Positions 34,257 through 41,839 of a DNA stretch of 64,000 bases are shown in pieces (within the stretch, counting starts at the first letter, position 1; each line of letters begins with the position of its first letter). Under the pieces are notes generated by a model. That model was given only the letters and a program-made list of their open reading frames with translations, was not told where the DNA came from and did no database searches. Origin of the DNA: Ensifer sp. IC3342 (GTDB lineage Bacteria > Pseudomonadota > Alphaproteobacteria > Rhizobiales > Rhizobiaceae); assembly GCF_020193655.1 (NCBI RefSeq), contig NZ_JADYVE010000001.1, forward strand, positions 372,001-436,000, read 5' to 3'. Made by a program: the position numbers and the translations under genes.

Positions 34257-35921
34257 TTACATGTTCGGATAGACCGGCCCCTCCCCGCCCTGTGGCGGCA
34301 CCCAGTTGATATTCTGGTTCGGGTCCTTGATGTCGCAGGTCTTGCAGTGCACGCAGTTCTGGGCGTTGATGACGAAGGTCGGCTTGCCGTCCTTCTCCAC
34401 CCACTCATAGACGCCGGCCGGACAGTAGCGCGCCGAAGGGCCGGCAAAGACATCGTATTCCGAGCGCTTCTGCAGTTCCGGGTCCTTCACCTGCAGATGG
34501 ATCGGCTGGTCTTCCTCGTGGTTGGTGTTCGACAGGAACACCGAGGACAGCCGATCGAAGGTCAAGACACCGTCCGGCTTCGGATAGTCGATCTTCTTGT
34601 GCTGTTCGGCCGGCTCGAGCGAGGCCGCATCAGTCTTGCCATGTCTCAGCGTGCCGAAGAAGGAGAAGCCGAAGAGCTGGTTCGTCCACATGTCGAGGCC
34701 GCCGAGGGCGACGCCGACCGCAGTGCCGAACTTGGACCACAGCGGCTTGACGTTCCTTACCCGCTTCAGGTCCTTTCCGATGTCGCTTGCCCGCCAGGCG
34801 TTTTCGATCTCGACCGGCTCGTCATTGGCGCGGTCGCTGGCGATCGCTTCGGCGACCTTCTCCGCCGCCAGCATGCCCGACAGCACCGCATTGTGGCTGC
34901 CCTTGATGCGCGGCACGTTGACGAATCCGGCCGAACAGCCGATCAACGCGCCGCCGGGGAAGGAAAGCTTCGGGACCGACTGATATCCGCCCTCGGTGAT
35001 AGCGCGCGCGCCATAGGAGAGGCGCTTGCCGCCCTCGAAGGTGCCGCGGATCGCCGGGTGCGTCTTGAAGCGCTGGAACTCCTCGAACGGATGGAGATAG
35101 GGGTTCTTGTAGTTCAAATGCACGACGAAGCCGACTGCGACGAGGTTGTCCTCGAGGTGATAGAGGAAGGAGCCGCCGCCGGTTCTCATGTCGAGGGGCC
35201 AGCCGAAGGAGTGCTGCACCAGGCCCGGCCTATGGTTTTCCGGCTTCACCTCCCAAAGCTCTTTCAGGCCGATGCCGAATTTCGGCACGTCGCGGCCTTC
35301 ACCGAGCTTGTATTTGGCGATCAGCTCTTTGGCGAGCGAGCCGCGTACGCCCTCGCCGATCAGCGTGTATTTGCCGAGAAGCGCCATGCCGCGCGCGAAG
35401 TTCGGTCCCGGCTCGCCCGAGCGCTCGATGCCCATGTCGCCAGTGGCGACACCGATCACTGCGCCCTCGTCGTTGTAGAGCACTTCGGTTGCGGCAAAAC
35501 CCGGATAGATCTCGACGCCGAGCGCCTCGGCATGAGTGGCGAGCCAGCGACAGACATTGCCGAGCGAGACGATGTAGTTGCCGTGATTGTTCATCAGCGG
35601 CGGCATCAGGAAATTCGGGAGGCGGATCGAGCCGGCGGGACCCAGGAACAGGAAATGATCGTCCGTGACCTCCGTTTTGAACGGATGGTCCGGCTCGTCA
35701 CGCCAGCCGGGCAACAGCCGGTCGATGCCAACAGGATCGACGACGGCGCCGGAGAGGATATGCGCGCCGACTTCCGCGCCCTTTTCCAGGACGACGACCG
35801 AGAGCTCCGGATCGACCTGCTTCAGCCGGATCGCCGCCGCAAGCCCGGCCGGACCGGCGCCGACGATCACCACGTCGAATTCCATGCTCTCGCGTTCCGG
35901 CAGTTCCATCGCCTCGGTCAT
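34257..35921 (-). CDS. Electron transfer flavoprotein-ubiquinone oxidoreductase
   Basis: ETF-QO passes electrons from electron-transfer flavoprotein (fatty and amino acid oxidation) to ubiquinone at the inner membrane. The 554-residue product has the FAD site VVIVGAGPAGLAAAIRL near the N-terminus, the second FAD motif later (GCSAGFVNVPRIKG), and a C-terminal ferredoxin-like [4Fe-4S] segment with YCPAGVYEW and NCVHCKTCDIKDPNQNINWV. The start at 35921 (MTEAMELPERES) is preferred over 35927 because GGAG lies 9 bp upstream of it. It is close to FixC in fold but carries the Fe-S domain that marks full ETF-QO. Confidence 0.95.
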   Translation of the reverse strand: MTEAMELPERESMEFDVVIVGAGPAGLAAAIRLKQVDPELSVVVLEKGAEVGAHILSGAVVDPVGIDRLLPGWRDEPDHPFKTEVTDDHFLFLGPAGSIRLPNFLMPPLMNNHGNYIVSLGNVCRWLATHAEALGVEIYPGFAATEVLYNDEGAVIGVATGDMGIERSGEPGPNFARGMALLGKYTLIGEGVRGSLAKELIAKYKLGEGRDVPKFGIGLKELWEVKPENHRPGLVQHSFGWPLDMRTGGGSFLYHLEDNLVAVGFVVHLNYKNPYLHPFEEFQRFKTHPAIRGTFEGGKRLSYGARAITEGGYQSVPKLSFPGGALIGCSAGFVNVPRIKGSHNAVLSGMLAAEKVAEAIASDRANDEPVEIENAWRASDIGKDLKRVRNVKPLWSKFGTAVGVALGGLDMWTNQLFGFSFFGTLRHGKTDAASLEPAEQHKKIDYPKPDGVLTFDRLSSVFLSNTNHEEDQPIHLQVKDPELQKRSEYDVFAGPSARYCPAGVYEWVEKDGKPTFVINAQNCVHCKTCDIKDPNQNINWVPPQGGEGPVYPNM

Positions 35922-36230
35922 TATCATGCTCTCCAGTGTCGCCGGTCTTCCGCCGGTTCTGTTCCCAAGCCAAATCAACCCGTCATGGCAAATGCGGTCG
36001 GAATTGTCGAGCCGGGATGCGACAGACTATCTCCGCATTTGCGCATAACTTCATGAGATTACCACACATGCCTTATATTACTTAGACGTAAACGTAAATC
36101 TCGACATGATCCTCGGCAAGACGGCTTGCTTTTGCCGCACCCGCGTGCGAGGAGGCCCGCCCTTCCCTTCAGCGCAACGCCGGAAAACCGCACACATTTT
36201 CCTGGACCTGCTCAAGACACGGAGAAAGCC

Positions 36231-37523
36231 ATGGCAACCGCCCTCGGTCTCGATTTCGGCACAACCAATTCCGTGCTGGCATTGTCACAGGGCACATCGA
36301 CCCGCTCCGTCGCCCTCGAAAGCTCTGCTGGCAGATCCGACACGACGCGGACGGCACTTTCGTTCCTGAAGAGAGCAGACCGTGGACCGTTACAGATCGA
36401 AGCGGGACAGGCGGCGATCCGGGAATTTATCGACAATCCCGGTGAATGCCGCTTCCTTCAGTCGATCAAGACATTCGCAGCGAGTTCGTTGTTCCAGGGC
36501 ACGCTGGTCTTCGCAAAGCGACACGATTTCGAAGACCTCATGTACGCATTCCTCGCGCGATTGAGGGACTACGCGGGCAGCGACTGGACCAGCGAGTTGA
36601 AACGCATTGTCGTCGGGCGTCCGGTGCAGTTTGCGGGCGCAAACCCGGACGAGAAGCTGGCCCTCGATCGTTACAATCGCGCCTTGGCACGCTTTGACTT
36701 TCCCGAGGTCCACTATGTCTACGAACCGGTCGCGGCCGCCTTCTATTTTGCACGGACGCTCGACAGGGATGCGACCGTGCTCGTCGCCGATTTCGGCGGC
36801 GGTACGACCGACTATTCAATCATCCGCTTCGAGAGCAAGGGCGGCCGGCTGACGGCGACGCCGGTCGGGTATTCCGGCGTGGGTATCGCTGGCGATCATT
36901 TCGACTTCCGCATCATCGACAATATCGTCTCGCCGCTCATCGGAAAGGGGAGTCTGTTCAAGAGCTTCGACAAGCTGCTTGAGGTGCCGTCGAGCTACTA
37001 TGCCAATTTCGGCCGTTGGAACCAGCTCTCGATCTTCAAGACGCTGAAGGATTTTTCCGAGCTGAAGAAACTTGTCCGGGCGAGCCTTGAGCCGGAAAAG
37101 CTCGAAGCCTTCGTGGACTTGATCGAGCATGACGAGGGTTACCCGCTCTACCAGGCGGTCTCAGCCACTAAGATGCGACTGTCGCAGGCGGAGGAGACCG
37201 AGTTCTTCTTTGCGCCGCTCGGCGAGCGGGCGCGCAGGGCGGTTCGGCGCGTTGACTTCGAGACCTGGATCGCGCCTGACCTTGCGCGCATCGAACAGGC
37301 GCTCGATGAGGTGCTTCAAAAAACGGAGACGGCGCCGGCAACGATCGACAAGGTATTCCTCACCGGCGGCACGTCCTTCGTACCGGCGGTAAGACGGATA
37401 TTCGACAACCGCTTCGACCGATCAAAGATCGAAAGCGGCGGAGAACTGCTCTCAATCGCACACGGGCTGGCATGGATCGGCGAGCGACAGGACATCGCGA
37501 CCTGGACGGCCGAAGCCGCCTGA
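36231..37523 (+). CDS. Hsp70-family protein, YegD-like
   Basis: A 430-residue actin-like ATPase of the Hsp70 superfamily in the YegD group, of unclear function. The phosphate-1 motif LGLDFGTTNSVLAL, the connect YVYEPVAAAFYFAR, phosphate-2 VLVADFGGGTTDYSII and adenosine motif VFLTGGTSFVPAVRRIFDN are all present. The C-terminal substrate-binding domain of DnaK is missing, so it is mostly a nucleotide-binding domain with inserts. GGAG lies 7 bp before the ATG. It is 40 bp upstream of a uracil-DNA glycosylase gene, so the two may be co-transcribed. Confidence 0.9.
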   Translation: MATALGLDFGTTNSVLALSQGTSTRSVALESSAGRSDTTRTALSFLKRADRGPLQIEAGQAAIREFIDNPGECRFLQSIKTFAASSLFQGTLVFAKRHDFEDLMYAFLARLRDYAGSDWTSELKRIVVGRPVQFAGANPDEKLALDRYNRALARFDFPEVHYVYEPVAAAFYFARTLDRDATVLVADFGGGTTDYSIIRFESKGGRLTATPVGYSGVGIAGDHFDFRIIDNIVSPLIGKGSLFKSFDKLLEVPSSYYANFGRWNQLSIFKTLKDFSELKKLVRASLEPEKLEAFVDLIEHDEGYPLYQAVSATKMRLSQAEETEFFFAPLGERARRAVRRVDFETWIAPDLARIEQALDEVLQKTETAPATIDKVFLTGGTSFVPAVRRIFDNRFDRSKIESGGELLSIAHGLAWIGERQDIATWTAEAA

Positions 37524-37563
37524 TGCCGCTGGACCCCTCCCGCCGATCTGCTAAATTCGCACC

Positions 37564-38448
37564 ATGATCCCGGCCAACGACCTTTCCCCAGCAGAGCTTG
37601 CCGCCCTTCTCGCCTTCCATGCGGATGCGGGTGTCGAATGGCTGTTGGAAGAAGAAGCCGTCGACCGGTTCGCAGAGTTCGAGGCGATGAAGGCGAAGCG
37701 CGCGGAGGCGCGCAGCGCCCCGCAAAGCGCGCCGACGGGGACCGGGCAAAGGCAAGGTGCGAGAGCAGAGCCAGCGGCTCCCACGCCGTCCCGCAATGCC
37801 GCTCCGACAGTGCCGGCAGCCTCCCCTCCGTCTGTCGCGATTCCCGACGAGCAGGCCATCAAAGAGGCCCGATTCGCCGCGGAAACAGCGCGCTCGTTGC
37901 AGGAACTCAGAACCGCAATTGAATCCTTCAACCATTGCAACCTGAAGAACAGCGCGCGCAATCTCGTCTTCTGCGAGGGCGACCCCGCGTCCGGCATCAT
38001 GATCGTCGGACCGATGCCCTATGCGGACGACGATCGCGATGGTCAGCCATTCGCCGGCAGGCTGGGCGAAATGCTCGAGCGCATGCTTCTCGGAATCGGC
38101 CTCGCCAGGCAAGACGTGCTGCTGACCAATGTCGTACCCTGGCGTCCGCCGGGAAATCGCGTGCCCTCCGGTCGCGAGGCGGATATCTGCCGTCCCTTCA
38201 TCGAGCGGCAGATCGCGCTCGCCGAGCCCAAACAGTTGCTGCTTCTCGGAAACTTCACGGCTCGCTTCTTCTTCGGCGGTGCCGATACGATCCATCAATT
38301 GCGGGGCGAATGGCGCGAACTCTCCGCAGGCGGTCACCGCGTTCCGGCGCTTGCCACGCTGCATCCTCTGGATCTCGTGACCGCGCCAATCAACAAGCGT
38401 TTTGCCTGGCAGGATCTGCTCGTCTTCAAGGCGAAGATCAACGGCTAG
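37564..38448 (+). CDS. Divergent family-4-type uracil-DNA glycosylase
   Basis: A 294-residue protein of the family 4 uracil-DNA glycosylase group, which removes uracil from DNA. A long N-terminal extension (about 1-115) with a Pro/Ala-rich linker precedes the core: SASGIMIVG-type VGPMPYADDDRDGQPFAGR, NVVPWRPPGNR, CRPFIERQI and the motif ATLHPLDLVT. Family 4 enzymes normally hold a [4Fe-4S] cluster with four cysteines; here the first is replaced (FNHC for CxxC) and the third is Trp (VPWRPPGNR for VKCRPPGNR), leaving two. The usual GEAPG is GPMPY. It may have lost the cluster or changed activity. Upstream is a YegD-like gene. Confidence 0.82.
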   Translation: MIPANDLSPAELAALLAFHADAGVEWLLEEEAVDRFAEFEAMKAKRAEARSAPQSAPTGTGQRQGARAEPAAPTPSRNAAPTVPAASPPSVAIPDEQAIKEARFAAETARSLQELRTAIESFNHCNLKNSARNLVFCEGDPASGIMIVGPMPYADDDRDGQPFAGRLGEMLERMLLGIGLARQDVLLTNVVPWRPPGNRVPSGREADICRPFIERQIALAEPKQLLLLGNFTARFFFGGADTIHQLRGEWRELSAGGHRVPALATLHPLDLVTAPINKRFAWQDLLVFKAKING

Positions 38449-38588
38449 CAAGTTCCGGGATAATTCATGAACAAATGGTGAAAAAAGCCATGCGAATTGC
38501 GCATGCCAGCGCCGCGTTTTAATGCGTTGCAAAATCGATGCTGCATCGCAATATGGGCATGTGGGAGGAATGGAAAAGGAAATGAGCC

Positions 38589-38768
38589 ATGACTGCCCGC
38601 TTTCGTCCGATTCACAGCAGCTTTGAGACGCTCCGCCATGCCGGCGCCGCGCTGCGGACGCCTTTCAACACTTTCGGCACGGCAGCCAACGAGCAGATGA
38701 CGGCAATCGGGTTTACCCGTACCACGCGCCGCCCGGCACAGATCTACGCCGAATTCATCCAACGCTAA
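38589..38768 (+). CDS. Hypothetical small basic protein (59 aa)
   Basis: Begins MTARFRPIHSSFETLRHAGA and ends YAEFIQR. It has a well-placed AAGGA about 9 bp upstream. No family is recognised. A similar small gene follows 61 bp later in the same direction, so the two may form one transcript. Confidence 0.6.
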   Translation: MTARFRPIHSSFETLRHAGAALRTPFNTFGTAANEQMTAIGFTRTTRRPAQIYAEFIQR

Positions 38769-38829
38769 CGATCGCGCGGAGCACTCAGCTCCGCAACGCG
38801 CGTTCCGCATTGCAGAAAGGAAAAGGATC

Positions 38830-38985
38830 ATGTCCAGGCCGCTTGCCAACATTCGGTTTCTGCTCGACACGATCTCCGACATCGGCACAGCGGTGCGTGC
38901 CTCGCGCGAATACAGCCGCCTGAGCACAATCAATGACACTCGGCGCGCCCACCGTGTCGCCGTCAGCCCGCTGCTGCCGAACTAA
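38830..38985 (+). CDS. Hypothetical small protein (51 aa)
   Basis: Begins MSRPLANIRFLLDTISDIGT and ends SPLLPN, with a hydrophobic helix-like middle and a basic NDTRRAHRVA segment. The ATG is preceded by AAAGGAAAAGGA at good spacing. No family is recognised. It is the second gene of a possible two-gene unit. Confidence 0.55.
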   Translation: MSRPLANIRFLLDTISDIGTAVRASREYSRLSTINDTRRAHRVAVSPLLPN

Positions 38986-39171
38986 GCCTTCCGTCCTGCT
39001 TCTTTTCGCCATCGACTGTCGCAATCGACAGCGTCAAAAGATTTCGATAAAGCCACACTCATTCCGATCCGCGGAGTGAGTTGACGGACGTCCGATCGAC
39101 TGCTCCTTCCCGTGCCCCCGGGCGTTTCTCCGCAACGGCTGAAGACGAACCGGCAACGTCCAGGAACGCCG

Positions 39172-40464
39172 ATGCTGGCCAGTCTCGCTTCCGTTTTCAG
39201 CCTGATGCTCTCCACCTTGCTGATGATGGTGGCATTCGGGCTGCAGAGCTACGTCATTCCCGTGCGCTCCGTGGCCGAAAGCTGGTCAACGCTCACGGTC
39301 TCGATCTTCGCCACCGGCTACACGCTCGGCTTCACGCTCTCCTGCATCGTCACGCCGAAATTCGTGCTGCGCGTCGGGCATGTCCGCGTCTTTACGGCGC
39401 TGATCACTCTGCTCTCGATTGCCATCCTGATGTGCGGGCTTATCGTCGACTGGCGCGCCTGGATCGCCTTTCGGGCAATTTCCGGCTTTGCCATTTCCGG
39501 AAGCTATCTCGTCATCGAGAGCTGGCTCAACGAACGTGTGACGAACGAAAACCGCGGCCTGCTCTTTTCGCTCTACCTCATCACGACCATGGTCGGAACC
39601 ATCGGCGGCCAATATCTGGTCCCGCTCGGCGATCCGACCACCACCTCGCTGTTCATTCTCTGCGGCGTGCTGTTTTCGCTGGCGCTGTTGCCGACGGCGC
39701 TTTCCTCCTCGCCCATGCCGGCGCCGCCCGCACAGGCGAAGTTCGATATTCCGGGCCTGTTCCGCCGCTCGCCGGTCGCCGTCGTCGGCGGCGTTCTCGC
39801 CGGCGCGCTTTCCGGCGCCTGGCTCAATCTCGGCGGCGTCTTCACGCAGAGGATCGGGCTTTCAACGGCCGAGGGCGCCACGCTGCTTGCTTCGCTGCTC
39901 ACGGGCAGCGCACTCTCGCAGATACCGATCGGCCGCGCTTCGGACCGGATGGACCGGCGCATCGTCATGGTCGGCTGCGGCATTGTCGGCGTCATCTCCT
40001 GCCTCGTCATGTCCGTCTCGATCGGCAGCAGCCCGGCGATGCTTTATCTCGTCGCCGCCTGCATCGGCAGCGTGCTCTTTCCGATCTATGCGCTTAATGT
40101 CGCGCACGCCAACGACCTCGCCCGCCCGAACGAATACGTGGAAATCTCGTCGGGCCTGATGATCACCTATGGCATCGGAACCATTGTCGGGCCGTTGATG
40201 GTCGGCCCGGTCATGGACCGCTTCGGCCCCGCGGCGCTGTTCGTCGTTCTTGCCGTCTACTTCGCGCTTTACGGTGGCTATGCCGCCTGGCGCATTCTGA
40301 GGCGCGAGCAGCACCAGGGACTCGTCGCCAAGACCGACTTCCAGGCGAGCACGGTCGTGCCGACGCCCGGTCCCGACGTGACGAGCCCGATCGCCCAGCA
40401 TGCAGGTGCGGATACGCTTATCAGCGACGACACCGTTCCTATTTGGGAGCGGCAGCCGGAATAG
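39172..40464 (+). CDS. MFS transporter
   Basis: A 430-residue major facilitator superfamily transporter with about twelve hydrophobic segments. The early loop GYTLGFTLSCIVTPKFVLRVGHV resembles the A-motif region, and SWLNERVTNENRGLLFSLYL and GRASDRMDRRIVMVG give the conserved polar loops. The last 60 residues are polar and cytoplasmic. The pattern resembles the YcaD-type subgroup, whose substrate is unknown. The start at 39172 is used because AGGA lies about 6 bp upstream and the first membrane segment follows directly. It is convergent with the EamA gene. Confidence 0.86.
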   Translation: MLASLASVFSLMLSTLLMMVAFGLQSYVIPVRSVAESWSTLTVSIFATGYTLGFTLSCIVTPKFVLRVGHVRVFTALITLLSIAILMCGLIVDWRAWIAFRAISGFAISGSYLVIESWLNERVTNENRGLLFSLYLITTMVGTIGGQYLVPLGDPTTTSLFILCGVLFSLALLPTALSSSPMPAPPAQAKFDIPGLFRRSPVAVVGGVLAGALSGAWLNLGGVFTQRIGLSTAEGATLLASLLTGSALSQIPIGRASDRMDRRIVMVGCGIVGVISCLVMSVSIGSSPAMLYLVAACIGSVLFPIYALNVAHANDLARPNEYVEISSGLMITYGIGTIVGPLMVGPVMDRFGPAALFVVLAVYFALYGGYAAWRILRREQHQGLVAKTDFQASTVVPTPGPDVTSPIAQHAGADTLISDDTVPIWERQPE

Positions 40465-40480
40465 GGATCACGAGCAATCG

Positions 40481-41422
40481 TCAGCCTTGCGGCGTCACAT
40501 GCTTGCGAGCGCCCTTGCGCTCCAATCCCAACTGATGCTCGCGAAAGATGATGAAGATGCCGGCCGAGACAACGATTGCGGTGCCCGCCAACATGGTTCG
40601 CGTCGGTATGTCACCGAAGAGAAAATAGCCGACGGCAATACCCAGCACGATCGATGTGTACTCGAACGGAGCGATCGTCGACATGTCGGCATGACGGTAG
40701 CTTTCCGTCAGCAGGAGTTGCGCGACGCCTCCGCAGAAGCCGGCAACCATCAACAGCAGAAAGGACGTCCACGACATTGCCGGCCAGCCGAAGGGCAGCG
40801 TCGCAAGCGAAAACAGCGAGGCCGACAGGGAGAAGTAAAGCACGATCGTGTGCGTTCGCTCGAACTTCACGAGCTTGCGCACCAGCACCATCGCCATCGC
40901 CCCAAGCGCCGCCGAAGCCAACACGGCAGTTGCGCCAAGCGCCTCGGACGAGCCGAACCCTCCATTCTGGAACAGCGTCAGCCGAGGCCAGGTGATGATC
41001 AGCACGCCCGTGAGCCCGATAATGACCGCGGACCATCGGTAGAGCCGCACGGTCTCCCGGAGAAAAACGGCGGCAAAGATGACGGCAAGCAGCGGCATGG
41101 CGTAGCCGATAGAGATCGCCTCCGGCAGCGGCAGGTGGACGAGCCCGTAGAAGCCGCAGCTCATCGAAAGGATACCGACGAAGCCGCGCGCTATATGTCC
41201 TGTCAGGTTCTTGGTTCTGAACGCATCCCGCAACTGGCCGCGAAGCGCCAGGAAACCCAGGATCGGCACCATCGCAAAGGCGGAACGGTAGAAGGTAATC
41301 TGGCCGGTAGCGATGCCGTCGCCTGCAGCCTTGATGCACGTGGACATGCAAACGAAGATGATGACGGAAAGTACCTTGAGCAGGATTCCCTTCATCGGGC
41401 TTTGGATGTCCGCATCCATCAA
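40481..41422 (-). CDS. EamA-family (DMT) transporter
   Basis: A 313-residue membrane protein of the drug/metabolite transporter superfamily. Two EamA repeats are visible, each of about five helices: the first from LLKVLSVIIFVCMSTCIKAA through YAMPLLAVIFAAVFLRETVR, and the second ending FEYTSIVLGIAVGYFLFGDI. The tail is basic (GLERKGARKHVTPQG). Exporters of amino acids or metabolites are common in the family, but no substrate is implied by context. An alternative start at 41395 would remove nine residues. Confidence 0.86.
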   Translation of the reverse strand: MMDADIQSPMKGILLKVLSVIIFVCMSTCIKAAGDGIATGQITFYRSAFAMVPILGFLALRGQLRDAFRTKNLTGHIARGFVGILSMSCGFYGLVHLPLPEAISIGYAMPLLAVIFAAVFLRETVRLYRWSAVIIGLTGVLIITWPRLTLFQNGGFGSSEALGATAVLASAALGAMAMVLVRKLVKFERTHTIVLYFSLSASLFSLATLPFGWPAMSWTSFLLLMVAGFCGGVAQLLLTESYRHADMSTIAPFEYTSIVLGIAVGYFLFGDIPTRTMLAGTAIVVSAGIFIIFREHQLGLERKGARKHVTPQG

Positions 41423-41839
41423 AATGCACTTTTCAAATGCCGCCGGCCTATGCAGGAAGATGTCGGCCGAGGAAGACGCGGCAGAAAAGCCGCAGGAAGG
41501 TCGCGCTCACTCTAGCGGCGCCATGGCGGAATATGGATCAAATTTCTTGATGGATAGCATTTTTTCTTGATGTGACCGCCGTTGCGCACGGCCCTCCAAG
41601 ATTTTTTTGCAAGCACGAAAAAGTCCTTGCCGATTTAGTTCTTGTTAGTGACGCTTCTGTAAACCACTGATCGATAAGGGAACGGGAAGAATACCGAGGG
41701 CCACGTCTTGTCCGTCGGGGTGCGGTCGCCGGCATCACAATCGTGTGGCAAAACTTCGCTTTTCGCCCCTTGGGCTTTTCACCATTACAGGCGCCCTCTA
41801 CAAATCGAGTCTACAGCGAAGGCGCAAGCGAGACTGACC
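41423..41839. other. Divergent promoter region EamA/pepN
   Basis: 417 bp between the divergent transporter and pepN genes. It has AT-rich stretches (about 41540-41660) likely holding promoters. No gene is supported. Confidence 0.5.

Noticed and set aside
34233-36056. 607-codon plus-strand frame opposite ETF-QO
   Set aside because: Shadow of the ETF-QO gene; no recognisable domain.
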